A stretch of 64,000 nt of DNA from Micromonospora haikouensis (GCF_900091595.1 NZ_FMCW01000030.1:1-64000); one strand, 5' to 3'. Counted from the first letter of the stretch, positions 49,092-57,228 are shown. Notes: a model not told the origin generated them from the letters alone. A program made the numbers and translations.

Positions 49092-50393
49092 GTGCGTGAG
49101 CTGACGTCTTGGCGGTCCGGCCTATCCGATCCCGGCGACTTTCCCTACTCTGCGGTGCTCGGCGAGTTCCAGCGCGTCGGTAAACACTTTGTCGAAAAAG
49201 AACTGCTCGCACTTCTCGACGACATTCGGACGCGCGTCGTCGCGGCGGCGGGGCGCGCCGCCGGCGGGCCCACGGACCCGCACCGGTTGCTGCGTGACTT
49301 CCTCGACGTCGCGCTCGACAAGTGGGACGGCCGCTACGACTACCGCAGCTACCTGGCGCTGCCCCTGCTGCGGCTGCCCTGCACGACGGACGACCCCGTC
49401 GCCGGCCCGGGGAACACCCCGCAGACCGACCCGGCGGACGCCCGCCGCGCCTCCGACCGGCTCCTGCTGCGGCTGGTCGCCGACGCCCTCGACTTCGAGC
49501 TGACCGCCGCGGCCGGGGCCACCGCCCTGCTGCCCGAGCAGCGCCCCGGCCCGGAGACGGTCGCGAAGCGCCTGCGGCTCGGCGTCCGGGCCGCGCTGCC
49601 CGCGGTGTCCCGGCTCGACCCGACGCGGACGGTCGACGAACGGGAGCCGGCCGCCGCGGCGAGAGCCCTGCACGCCCTCGCCGCCGCCGACGTCACCGAC
49701 GACGAGGAGCGCCGGCTGCGGCTGAGCATGCTGCCGGTGTACCGGTCGCACGACGAGTACCTGTTCGTCCGGGTGCTCCAGGCGTACGAGTGCGTCTTCG
49801 CCGGGCTCGCCGACGAGCTGCGCGGCACCGTCGCCGCCCTGACCACCGGGGACCCGGCGGCGGCCGACCGGCTGGCGTACGCCCGCGACCGGCTCGCCGC
49901 CGCCGGGCCACTGTTCTCGCTGCTGGCCACCATGCAGCCGGAGTCCTTCCGGACCTTCCGGGAGTACACCGAAGGGGCCAGCGCCATCCAGTCGCGCTCC
50001 TACAAGCTGGTGGAGTCGCTCTGCCGTACCCCCGAGGGGTCGCGGTTGGACTCGGCGGCCTACCGCTCGGTGCCGGAGGTGCGCGAGTGGGTGCTCGCCG
50101 GGCACCCGTCGGTCGACGCGGCCCACCGGGCGGCGGTGCGCGCCGGCCGGCTCGCCGGGGCCGACCGCGACCGGGTCGAGCGGGAGATGCGCGCCTTCGC
50201 CGACGCGGTGCTCGGGTGGCGGCGCACCCACCACCGGCTGGCGGTCCGGATGCTCGGCGCGCGCCCCGGCACCGGCTACACGGAGGGCACCCCCTACCTG
50301 GCCGCCGTCCGCTCCACCCCCGTCTTCACCGCCGTCGGCCACGACCCGTGCCCGGCGGCCCCGCCGACGAACACCGGAGGCTGTCCCGAGTGA
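49092..50393 (+). CDS. Second TDO-superfamily heme protein with a long N-terminal extension
   Basis: 433 residues from GTG 49092, chosen because GAGGTG lies 8 bases before it (GTG 49083 is possible). Residues 1-215 have no family I recognise (helical; WDGRYDYRSYLALPLLRLP). From 215 on the TDO pattern returns: YRSHDEYLFVRVLQAYE with the HDE triad intact (220-222), EGASAIQSRSYKLVESLC for SGFQSxQYR, and WRRTHHRLAVRMLGARPGTG with the axial His near residue 380, then YTEGTPYLAAVRS. The organisation recalls PrnB and other non-TDO members that hydroxylate or rearrange tryptophan or tyrosine derivatives. The exact reaction is unknown. Its stop overlaps the next gene (GTGA). Confidence 0.72.
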   Translation: MRELTSWRSGLSDPGDFPYSAVLGEFQRVGKHFVEKELLALLDDIRTRVVAAAGRAAGGPTDPHRLLRDFLDVALDKWDGRYDYRSYLALPLLRLPCTTDDPVAGPGNTPQTDPADARRASDRLLLRLVADALDFELTAAAGATALLPEQRPGPETVAKRLRLGVRAALPAVSRLDPTRTVDEREPAAAARALHALAAADVTDDEERRLRLSMLPVYRSHDEYLFVRVLQAYECVFAGLADELRGTVAALTTGDPAAADRLAYARDRLAAAGPLFSLLATMQPESFRTFREYTEGASAIQSRSYKLVESLCRTPEGSRLDSAAYRSVPEVREWVLAGHPSVDAAHRAAVRAGRLAGADRDRVEREMRAFADAVLGWRRTHHRLAVRMLGARPGTGYTEGTPYLAAVRSTPVFTAVGHDPCPAAPPTNTGGCPE

Positions 50394-51568
50394 GCACACC
50401 CGACCCGGCCCCGGCCGCCGACGAGGCGCGCTGCCTCGACGCGGACGCCCACGCCGCCCTGCGCGCCGAGTTCCCGCTGCTGGGCACCTGCGTCTACCTG
50501 AACAACAACTCCACCGGCGCGGTCCCGCAGGGCGCGCAGCGGGTCCTGGCCGACTACTGGGAGACCCTGCGCGGCTGGCGCGACGACGTGTGGCAGGGCT
50601 GGCACGTCGGCCTCGACCGGTACGCCGACTCGGTGGCCGCGCTCATCGGCGCGCCGGCGGGCAGCGTGGTCACCGACGCGAACCTGAGCACCCTGCTGGC
50701 CCGGATCGCCTCCTGCTTCGACTACCGCCCGCCCCGCGACCGGGTCGTCACCACCGACCTGGAGTTCCCGACCGTGCCGTTCGTCTGGAACGCGTTCGGC
50801 CGCTACGGGGCGCACGCCGACGTGGTCGCCACCGGCGGCGTCCGGTTCGACCAGGACGCCCTCGAGGCGCGCATCGACGAGCGGACGCTGCTGGTGTGCG
50901 TGCCGCACGCCAGCTTCGCCTCCGGCGACACCATCGACCTGCCCCGGCTCGTCGCCCACGCCCACGACGCCGGCGCCCTGGTGGTCGTCGACGCCTTCCA
51001 GACGGTCGGGGTGCTGCCGCTGGACGTGACCGCGCTGGGCGTGGACGTCGTCCTCGGCGGCGCGCACAAGTGGCTGTGCGGCGTCGGCACCGCCTTCTGC
51101 TACGTCCGGCCGGACCTGACGCCCCGGCTGGAGCCGGCGGCGACCGGCTGGCAGGCCGGGGACGTCGCGCTGACCTTCCGGCCGTCGACCGGCTGGGCGG
51201 CCGGCGCGCAACGGTTCGCCGGCGGCACGCCGTTCCCGCTCACCTCGCTGGTCTCCCAGGTGGGCCTGGACCTGCTGGCCGGCGTCGGCGTGCCCGCGAT
51301 CCGGCGGCACTCCCTGGCCTGCACCGGGCGGATCATCGAGCGGGCCGCCGCCGCCGGGATCGCGGTGGTCAGCCCGACCGAGCCGCACCGCCGCGGCGGC
51401 GTCGTCTGCCTCGACGTGCCCGACGGGGAGGCGGTCAAGCGGCGGCTCGCCGCGCGCGACGTGATCTGCAGTTGGCGCGGCTGGCTGCGGGTCGGCCCGC
51501 ACGTCTACAACACCGTGGAGGAGGTCGACGTGTTCATGGACGCGCTGGAAGAGGAGGTTCGCCGGTGA
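50390..51568 (+). CDS. Kynureninase/cysteine-desulfurase-like PLP enzyme (class V aminotransferase fold)
   Basis: 392 residues; GTG 50390 overlaps the previous stop. Fold type I class V features: VYLNNNSTGAVPQGAQRVLA, VTTDLEFPTVPFVW, the PLP aspartate in LVVVDAFQTVG (Asp201) and the Schiff-base Lys227 in VVLGGAHKWLCG. The LNNNSTG start, the HASFASG segment and the overall length fit kynureninase-like enzymes that cleave a beta-carbon bond of kynurenine or a relative, giving an anthranilate plus alanine. Selenocysteine lyase/desulfurase relatives cannot be excluded. Placed after two TDO-like enzymes, kynurenine-type substrates are the natural reading. Confidence 0.8.
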   Translation: MSTPDPAPAADEARCLDADAHAALRAEFPLLGTCVYLNNNSTGAVPQGAQRVLADYWETLRGWRDDVWQGWHVGLDRYADSVAALIGAPAGSVVTDANLSTLLARIASCFDYRPPRDRVVTTDLEFPTVPFVWNAFGRYGAHADVVATGGVRFDQDALEARIDERTLLVCVPHASFASGDTIDLPRLVAHAHDAGALVVVDAFQTVGVLPLDVTALGVDVVLGGAHKWLCGVGTAFCYVRPDLTPRLEPAATGWQAGDVALTFRPSTGWAAGAQRFAGGTPFPLTSLVSQVGLDLLAGVGVPAIRRHSLACTGRIIERAAAAGIAVVSPTEPHRRGGVVCLDVPDGEAVKRRLAARDVICSWRGWLRVGPHVYNTVEEVDVFMDALEEEVRR

Positions 51569-52590
51569 ACGTCACCCTGTCGCCGCGGGCGCTGATGAGC
51601 CTGCTCGCCAACGGCCCGAAGGCGATGGACGTGCTGGAGACCGCCCTCACCCTGGGCCTGCTCGACGCGCTGGAGCCCGGCCCCGCCCGCCTCGGCGACC
51701 TCGCCGAACGGTTCGGTTTCCGGCCGCTGCGGCTGTACAAGTTCCTGGACTGCCTGGAGAGCCTCGGCGTCGTCACCCGCGAGGAACCCGACGACCACAT
51801 CGCCGACGCCCGCTACCGGGCCGAGCCGGGGCTGCGCGACGCCGTGGCCGCGGTCGTCGGGCCGGACGCCGTCGAGCGCGACCGGGACCGCTACCCTTGG
51901 CGGGTGCTGCACGGCCGGCTGGCCGAGAGCCTGCGCGGCGAGGTCGGCATGACCGACGAGGACTTCGCGTGGCCGCCGCGAACCGACGAGCAGACCGCCG
52001 CGTTCGAGCGGAGCATGGCCGTCGGGCTCGGCCCGGTGCTGGAGACGCTGCACCGGCACGCCGACCGGCTCTGGGCGGACCGGCGCCGCCTGCTCGACGT
52101 CGGCGGCGGCGACGGCACCCTCGCCGCCCGCGTGCTCGACGACGCCCCGCACCTGCGGGCCGACGTGTTCAACCTGCCGGCGGTGGCGCCCCTGGTGGCC
52201 GACACCCGGCAGCGCTACGGCCACCCGGACCGGCTGGGCTTCGTCGGCGGGGACTTCTTCGCCGAGCCGCTGCCGACCGGCTACGACGCGCTGGCGTTCG
52301 TCCGGGTGCTGCACGACTGGCCCAACGACGTCGCCCGCCGGCTGGTCGAGGCGGCGTACCGGGCCCTCGAACCGGGCGGGCTGCTGCTCATCGGCGAGGA
52401 GTTCCGCACCCCGGACCGGCTGGCGATGCAGTTCTTCTGGAGCTACTTCCTGATCGGCGTCGACACCTGCGTCAGCCGGCTGCGAGAGGTCGAGTTCTAC
52501 ACGGGGCTGCTCAAGGAGGTCGGCTTCGAGCGGGTGGCGGTGCTGCCCGGCGGATGGGAGCTGGTCACCGCGTACAAACCGGCAGCCTGA
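51565..52590 (+). CDS. O-methyltransferase (Methyltransf_2, ASMT-like)
   Basis: 341 residues; GTG 51565 (GGAGG upstream) overlaps the kynureninase-like stop by 4 bases. N-terminal dimerisation/winged-helix part (MSLLANGPKAMDVLETALTL, GLLDALE..., FGFRPLRLYKFLDCLESLGV), then SAM motif LLDVGGGDGTLAARVLDD, DVFNLPAVAPLV, FVRVLHDWPNDVARRLVEAA (catalytic HDW histidine) and GGLLLIGEEF. It methylates a hydroxyl of a small aromatic compound. As last gene of the operon it likely tailors the product of the kynureninase-like step. Confidence 0.88.
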   Translation: MNVTLSPRALMSLLANGPKAMDVLETALTLGLLDALEPGPARLGDLAERFGFRPLRLYKFLDCLESLGVVTREEPDDHIADARYRAEPGLRDAVAAVVGPDAVERDRDRYPWRVLHGRLAESLRGEVGMTDEDFAWPPRTDEQTAAFERSMAVGLGPVLETLHRHADRLWADRRRLLDVGGGDGTLAARVLDDAPHLRADVFNLPAVAPLVADTRQRYGHPDRLGFVGGDFFAEPLPTGYDALAFVRVLHDWPNDVARRLVEAAYRALEPGGLLLIGEEFRTPDRLAMQFFWSYFLIGVDTCVSRLREVEFYTGLLKEVGFERVAVLPGGWELVTAYKPAA

Positions 52591-52625
52591 CCGGGTCGGG
52601 CGGGCCTGGTGCCCGCCCGACCCGG
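52591..52625. terminator. Shared terminator between the two O-methyltransferase genes
   Basis: CCGGGTCGGGCGGGC (52591-52605) and GCCCGCCCGACCCGG (52611-52625) form a perfect 15-bp stem with a 5-base loop. It starts directly after one stop codon and ends 8 bases before the other, so it can end both converging transcripts. Confidence 0.85.
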
Positions 52626-52633
52626 GGCGCGCG

Positions 52634-53650
52634 TCAGGCCCGGCGGGCCACCACGGCGCCGTTGGCGCCCGGCGCGTCGAACGTCAGCCGCTCGATGTCG
52701 ACGAAGCCGGCGTCGGCGAGCCACGCCGCGTACTCGGCGCCGGAGTAGTTCTTGCCGCCCTCGGTCTCGACCAGCATGTTCATGCCCATCAGGGCCGCCT
52801 CCGGCGGGCCGGTGCGGTCGTCGTCGAGCAGCAGCTCGCAGATGACGACCGCACCGCCGCGCGACAGCGCGGCGTGGCACTTGGCCAGCAGCGCCCGGTT
52901 GGTCGGCTCGTCCCAGTCGTGCAGGATCATGCTGAGCAGGACGACGTCGTGCCCGCCCGGCAGCGCCGGGTCGGCGAGGAAGTCGCCCGCGACCGTGCCG
53001 ATCCGGTCGGCCAGGCCCTCCGCCGCGATCCGCTCCTGCGCCTTCGCGCACACGTGGGGCAGGTCGAGGATCGTCGCCCGCAGCTGCGGCAGCCGGCGGC
53101 AGAACTCGATCGGGAACGCCCCGGCCCCGCCACCGACGTCGAGCAGCCGGGTGTGCGCCCCGAAGTCGTACGTGTCGGCCAGCGCGCGGGCGGTGAAGCT
53201 GGAGGTGGAGAACATGGCGTCCCAGAACTGCGCCACCATCTCCGGGTCGACGGTGTCGAACAGCGACTGCTGGGACTGCGGGTCCCAGGTCAGCGGCCGG
53301 TTGGTGCGCAGCGCGTCGGCGATGCGGTGCCACGGCAGGTAGGTGCGCAGGTCGGAGTAGCGCACCTGCGCGCCGAAGTAGTAGGGCCGCCCCTCCACCA
53401 GGAACTGCTCGGCGAGCTCGGTGTTGCGGTAGCCGTCGCCGGCCCGCTCCAGCAGGCCGAGGGACGCGCTCGCGGCCAGCAGGAGGTCGGCGGGGCGCTC
53501 GTCGAGCCCGAACTCGGCGGCGGCCTCGGCGACGGTGATCGTCCGGCCGCCCGCGAGGCGGGTGAACAGCCCGAACTCGACGCCGACGGCGAGGGTCTTG
53601 AACCCCCAGACGCCGGCCACGAGGCGCATGAGAGGAGAGGGATTGATCAT
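52634..53650 (-). CDS. Second O-methyltransferase (Methyltransf_2), convergent
   Basis: 338 residues from ATG 53650. Winged-helix dimerisation domain (RLVAGVWGFKTLAVGVEFGL, FGLDERPADLLLAASASLGL), FGAQVRYSDLRTYLPWHRIA, SAM motif LLDVGGGAGAFPIEFCRRLP, DLPHVC, LLSMILHDWDEPTNRALLAK and KNYSGAEYAAWLADAGFVDI. It belongs to the same family as 51565-52590 but is only distantly similar, nearer to methyltransferases of aromatic natural products. Its opposite orientation means separate control; physical closeness suggests it may modify the same product. Confidence 0.88.
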   Translation of the reverse strand: MINPSPLMRLVAGVWGFKTLAVGVEFGLFTRLAGGRTITVAEAAAEFGLDERPADLLLAASASLGLLERAGDGYRNTELAEQFLVEGRPYYFGAQVRYSDLRTYLPWHRIADALRTNRPLTWDPQSQQSLFDTVDPEMVAQFWDAMFSTSSFTARALADTYDFGAHTRLLDVGGGAGAFPIEFCRRLPQLRATILDLPHVCAKAQERIAAEGLADRIGTVAGDFLADPALPGGHDVVLLSMILHDWDEPTNRALLAKCHAALSRGGAVVICELLLDDDRTGPPEAALMGMNMLVETEGGKNYSGAEYAAWLADAGFVDIERLTFDAPGANGAVVARRA

Positions 53651-53706
53651 GAAAGCATGAGATCACAGCCCTCGGCCAATCCACAGTAGACACCCCGGGG
53701 GTCCGG

Positions 53707-54459
53707 CTACCCGCCCGCCGGCCGGTCTCGCCCCCGCCCCTCGACGGCACGGCCGTGCGCGAGCGAGGGCCACCGGTCCACGGCCCACTCCCACCAGCTA
53801 CGCCACCCCGGCGGCGGGCCGGGAACGTCGCCGCCGAGTTCGGCGGCATCCGGTGCCTGGAACTGCCCCCGCCAGGTGTCGATGTCCGCCACGCCCATCG
53901 GGAAGGTCGTGTGCGGCGCCGTCGCCCGGCGGTGGGTGATCCGGGCGAGCTGGGCGTCCCGGTCGACCGGCAGGTAGACGACGTGGCTGGCCACCCCGGC
54001 CGAGGCGGCCAGCCAGCGAAGGGCCGACCGTTCGTCGCGGCTCCAGAGCCCGAAGTCGAGCACGACGTCCACGCCCAGGCCCAGCGCCTGCAGGGCCAGC
54101 GCGATGAGCCGTCCCTCCAGCAGGTCGCGCTTGCCGGCGGGCTGCGACCCGTCGAACAGGGGGATCATCCACTCGTCCGGGGTCAGCCGCAGCGCGCGGT
54201 GCGCCGCGGCGAGTTCCTCGGCCCGGGTGGTCTTCCCGGCCCCGGGGAGCCCGACCATCAGGAACATCGTGGCGGTTTCGGGCGGCACGTCACGGTTCGG
54301 CGTCGCGGCGGGTGCGGCTGCGGCTGCGGCTGCGGCTGCGGCTGCGGCTGCGGCTGCGGCTGCGGCTGCGGCTGCGGCGAGCCTGTCGGTTCCGGTGCGG
54401 GATGCCCCGGGCGGGCCGGCGAAGGTGGCCGGGTGCGGTGGACGAGACTGCTGCGACAT
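53707..54459 (-). CDS. P-loop kinase (AAA_33/zeta-toxin-like) with a variable poly-alanine N-terminus
   Basis: From ATG 54459 the protein has 250 residues: a Pro/Ser-rich start, a run of about 22 alanines encoded by the 54313-54378 repeat, then the kinase from MFLMVGLPGAGKTTRAEELA on (Walker A GLPGAGKT), DEWMIPLFDGSQ (metal site), LDFGLWSRDERSALRWLAAS, and HVVYLPVDRDAQLARITHRR (lid Arg). Such kinases phosphorylate small substrates or inactivate antibiotics; many lack a known target. An internal ATG at 54267 would give a 186-residue enzyme without the repeat and is the more conventional start. Real use of the longer form is unproven. Confidence 0.75.
   Translation of the reverse strand: MSQQSRPPHPATFAGPPGASRTGTDRLAAAAAAAAAAAAAAAAAAAAAAPAATPNRDVPPETATMFLMVGLPGAGKTTRAEELAAAHRALRLTPDEWMIPLFDGSQPAGKRDLLEGRLIALALQALGLGVDVVLDFGLWSRDERSALRWLAASAGVASHVVYLPVDRDAQLARITHRRATAPHTTFPMGVADIDTWRGQFQAPDAAELGGDVPGPPPGWRSWWEWAVDRWPSLAHGRAVEGRGRDRPAGG
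54313..54378. repeat. Eleven perfect TGCGGC hexanucleotides
   Basis: Sixty-six bases made of TGCGGC x 11 with no mismatch. In the kinase frame it codes for alternating GCC/GCA alanines. Repeat number is a multiple of 6 bases, so length changes keep the reading frame. Slipped-strand variation in length between strains is expected for such tracts. Confidence 0.95.
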
Positions 54460-54801
54460 GGGTCTGCTCCCCGGATCACGCGGGACGATCCGGCAGCCCG
54501 CCGAGACGCGCGGGCTGCCGGCGGGACACCGATCCGGCGGTACGCCCGGCCCTGACCCCGACGGGGCGGGCGACGAGGCCGCGGTCACGGGCAACCGCGA
54601 TACCGCCGCTATGCGGCGGCGCGGACGTCCATCGCGGCGAAGCAACCCATGCGCCCACCGTAGCCGAAGACGCCGGCCGGGCCGCCGAGCGCTCGGCCGG
54701 GTCGCCGAGATCCACTGCGGGACGCCTCGCCGTCGGAGCTCGTCCCGACGCCCACCGGATCGCGCGGGAACCACGCCGCGCCGCCGAGCGACTATCGGTA
54801 C
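54460..54801. other. 342-base region between the kinase and anti-sigma genes
   Basis: No supported gene. It contains one clear hairpin, GGCAGCCCG (54492-54500) with CGGGCTGCC (54511-54519), close to the kinase start. The rest is GC-rich without an obvious promoter. Confidence 0.55.
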
Positions 54802-55599
54802 ATGCGGTGCGAGCGGTGGCGGGAGATGCTGTCGGCCCAGTTGGACGGGGAGGAGACCCCGACCGAGCGGGTCGCGGCCGAGGGGCACCTGGTCACGTGC
54901 GGTGACTGCCGGGCGTGGTTCGAGACGGCCGCGGCGGTGACCCGCCGGGCGCGTACCCGGGTGGTGACGGCGACGCCCGACCTGGCCGACACGGTGCTCG
55001 CCGCCGTCGCCGCCGCGCCGCCGACGCGGCGGCGGTGGTCGGCGCGACGGTGGCGGGAGCGGCTGGTCGCCGGGCTGCGGGCCACGCTGGGGCTGGTGGG
55101 GGCGGTGCAGGTGGTGTTGGGGCTGGTGCAGGTGGGCCGGGGCACCACCGTCGCCCACGCGCACGCCACCGGGCAGCACCTGTGGCACGAGTCGGCGGCC
55201 TGGAACGTCGCCGTCGGCGCCGGATTCCTGTTCGTGGCGGTACGGCGGTTCCCGCCGGCCGGCGTGCTGCCGATGCTCAGCGCCTTCGTGGCGACCCTGG
55301 TGCTGCTGTCGGTGAACGACCTGGTGACCGGCCAGGTCGCCGTGTCGCGGCTGGTCAGCCACGCGATCCTGGTGTTCGGCTGGGTGCTCACCGCGCTGCT
55401 GTCGCGCCCCGGCCTGCGGCCGGGTGGGCCCGCGCCCCGACAGGGCCGGTCGTCGGGATCCCGCTGGCGCGTCGAGCTGGACGCGCCCGAACCGTCGGCG
55501 CCGGCGCTGCGGCTGCTGCCCCCGCACCCGTACTCGGCGCGGGCCCACGCCCGCCCCGCCGCGGCGGCCGACGGGCGGGACGACCGGCAGGCCGCCTGA
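54802..55599 (+). CDS. Zinc-finger anti-sigma factor, membrane-anchored
   Basis: 265 residues. N-terminal ZAS domain: Cys3, His29, Cys33 and Cys36 in MRCERW...GHLVTCGDC. Then about five hydrophobic spans (LGLVGAVQVVLGLVQVGRGT, AAWNVAVGAGFLFVAV, VLPMLSAFVATLVLLSVNDL, LVSHAILVFGWVLTALLS). ZAS proteins hold an ECF sigma factor inactive at the membrane until a signal arrives. The ECF sigma gene lies convergently at 55687-56295, 87 bases away, so they are probable partners although not in one operon. No strong ribosome site precedes ATG 54802. Confidence 0.88.
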   Translation: MRCERWREMLSAQLDGEETPTERVAAEGHLVTCGDCRAWFETAAAVTRRARTRVVTATPDLADTVLAAVAAAPPTRRRWSARRWRERLVAGLRATLGLVGAVQVVLGLVQVGRGTTVAHAHATGQHLWHESAAWNVAVGAGFLFVAVRRFPPAGVLPMLSAFVATLVLLSVNDLVTGQVAVSRLVSHAILVFGWVLTALLSRPGLRPGGPAPRQGRSSGSRWRVELDAPEPSAPALRLLPPHPYSARAHARPAAAADGRDDRQAA

Positions 55600-55686
55600 G
55601 CGGGCACCGGTTCCCGCGACCCCCGAGGGCGTCTGGACCGGACGCGGGGGCAGCCCACCGACCCGCGGGGCGGGCGCCGGGTGGGC

Positions 55687-56295
55687 TCAGCCGGCCCGCC
55701 TCGACCGGGTCGGCCGGCTGTCGGCGTGCCAGGCCGCCACGAGGTCCTCCCGCGCCCGCGCCACCCGGGAGCGGATCGTGCCGACGGGGCAGCCGCACAC
55801 CTGCGCCGCCTCGGCGTACGACAGGCCGGCGACCTGGGTGGCGACGAACGCCTCCCGGCGCTCCGGGGCCAGACCGGCGATCAGCTGGCGCAGGACGACC
55901 CCGTCGTCCGTGCCCGGCTCGGCCATGCCCGCGCCCTCCGCCGCCGCCTGCCAGTCCGGCAACGCCGCCGTGCGCGGGCGGGTCACCGCCGTGCGGACGT
56001 GGTCGACGGCGACGCGGCGGGCGATGCTGAACACCCAGGTGCGGGCCGAGGACCGGCCGGCGAAGCCGGGCAGGCTGCGCAGCGCGCGCAGGAACGTCTC
56101 CTGGGTGAGGTCGTCGGCCTCCCCGGGCCCGGCGAGGTGGGCCAGGAACCGCCACACCGGGCCCTGCAGGGCCCGCACGAACGCGGCGGCCGCCGGCTGG
56201 TCGCCCGCGCCGGCCAGTCGGGCCCAGCGGGTCACCTGCTCGTCGTCGGCCCCCGCGCCGGCTGCCCACCCCGCGCCGCCACCGGGGCCGCTCAC
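55687..56295 (-). CDS. ECF-type RNA polymerase sigma factor
   Basis: 202 residues from GTG 56295. Region 2: AFVRALQGPVWRFLAHLAGP, EADDLTQETFLRALRSLPGF, SARTWVFSIARRVAVDHVR. Region 4: LAPERREAFVATQVAGLSYA and EAAQVCGCPVGTIRSRVARA. It directs core polymerase to a specific stress regulon. The zinc-finger anti-sigma factor is encoded on the opposite strand, tail to tail. The frame is open upstream to 56523 but that part is non-conserved, proline-rich shadow sequence. Confidence 0.9.
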   Translation of the reverse strand: MSGPGGGAGWAAGAGADDEQVTRWARLAGAGDQPAAAAFVRALQGPVWRFLAHLAGPGEADDLTQETFLRALRSLPGFAGRSSARTWVFSIARRVAVDHVRTAVTRPRTAALPDWQAAAEGAGMAEPGTDDGVVLRQLIAGLAPERREAFVATQVAGLSYAEAAQVCGCPVGTIRSRVARAREDLVAAWHADSRPTRSRRAG

Positions 56296-56551
56296 CGGCG
56301 GCCGTCCGCGCCGGTGCCGATCGTCGGCCGCGACGGGCGGTGCCGTCGGGCGCTCACCTGGACCGGTACGGTCCGCGACGCTGCTCGGTTCACGTGGTCT
56401 GTCTCCCGGCCCAGCTCCGGCGGTTGGCACCCTCCGCCGGGGCGAAGGGCCGATCTCGATACGCCGCCCGGAAGCGCCGCACCCCGGTTTGTCGGCCCCC
56501 ACCCCCAAAAAGTTCCCACCCATTCATTCCCCGCCCACCCCGCCCGCCTCG

Positions 56552-56609
56552 GTGATCAAGAGAAAAGCGTCAGGGTTGATCTCGACGGTGACGCAAACCT
56601 CTTGATCAC
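56552..56609. repeat. Nested palindromic intergenic element (GTGATCAAGAG ... CTCTTGATCAC)
   Basis: Outer arms GTGATCAAGAG (56552-56562) and CTCTTGATCAC (56599-56609) and inner arms GCGTCA (56567-56572) and TGACGC (56589-56594) are perfect inverted copies. The element folds as a long interrupted hairpin. I recall TTGATCAAGAG-GCGTCA type units as frequent between genes in Micromonospora; that should be tested by counting in a genome. Confidence 0.65.
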
Positions 56610-56649
56610 GGAGCTGGGGGCAGGGATGCGTGGGCGCCGCCCGACGCGG

Positions 56650-56687
56650 ACGAGCGGGCCGCCCCCCATCGGGGGCGGCCCGCTCGT
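56650..56687 (-). terminator. Terminator of the PepSY gene
   Basis: ACGAGCGGGCCGCCCCC (56650-56666) and GGGGGCGGCCCGCTCGT (56671-56687) form a perfect 17-bp stem with a 4-base loop, 40 bases past the leftward PepSY stop codon. Confidence 0.8.
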
Positions 56688-56727
56688 GTCTCACGGTGAC
56701 GTACGGGCGTTCGGCCCGCCGTCCGGC

Positions 56728-57228
56728 TCAGTCGTCGTCGCGGTCGTCATCGTCGTCGCGGTCGTCCGCGTCGTGGTGATCGTCGCCGTCCACCGGCTCC
56801 TTCTCGGCCTCGACCACGGTGCCGTCGTTGCGGTCGACGTCGATCTCGTGTTCGGTCTGCCCGTCGACGATCTCGATGCTCCACACCGCCCGGCCGTTCT
56901 CGTCGTCGGCCTCGATCTCGACGATCCGCCCGCCGCCGGCCCGCGCGAGGGCGATCTCGCCGGCCCGCTGCTGGTCGACCTTGCCGGCCGGGGCGCCGGT
57001 GTCCGCCGGGGCACCGGTGGCCGACGGCACGCCGGTGGCCGTGGGAGCGCCGGTCGGGGTGCCGCTCGCGCCGTCGTCCGGGGTGGTGGCCGCCGGGGCG
57101 GCGGTGGCGGCGGTCAGGGTGGTGCGAGCCACCCGGTCGTCGGCGGCGGTGACGCCGACGGCCACCCCGGCCGCCGCCAGCATCGCCGCGCCGCCCAGGG
57201 ACGCCATGATCAGGGAGTTGCGCTTCAT
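56728..57228 (-). CDS. Secreted/anchored PepSY-domain protein
   Basis: 166 residues from ATG 57228 (GGAAAGG upstream). Signal or anchor: RNSLIMASLGGAAMLAAAGV. A Thr/Ala/Pro linker follows, then one PepSY domain: QQRAGEIALARAGGGRIVEI, EADDENGRAVWSIEIVDGQT, EHEIDVDRNDGTVVEAEKE. The acidic tail ends DDRDDDDDRDDD. PepSY domains are thought to inhibit or sense proteases outside the cell. A 21-bp element upstream (57296-57316) nearly equals one in front of the two-component system neighbour at 59341-59361, so the adjacent kinase/regulator pair probably controls it. Confidence 0.88.
   Translation of the reverse strand: MKRNSLIMASLGGAAMLAAAGVAVGVTAADDRVARTTLTAATAAPAATTPDDGASGTPTGAPTATGVPSATGAPADTGAPAGKVDQQRAGEIALARAGGGRIVEIEADDENGRAVWSIEIVDGQTEHEIDVDRNDGTVVEAEKEPVDGDDHHDADDRDDDDDRDDD

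Larger units (their letters stand above)
56296..56727. other. 432-base region between the sigma-factor and PepSY genes
   Basis: No supported gene. It includes the sigma-factor promoter region, a nested palindromic repeat (56552-56609) and a strong terminator hairpin (56650-56687). Sequence around 56500-56560 is pyrimidine-rich on the plus strand. Confidence 0.6.

Noticed and set aside
54313..54378. Repeat array considered as CRISPR
   Set aside because: It is a pure hexanucleotide tract with no spacers and no cas gene nearby.
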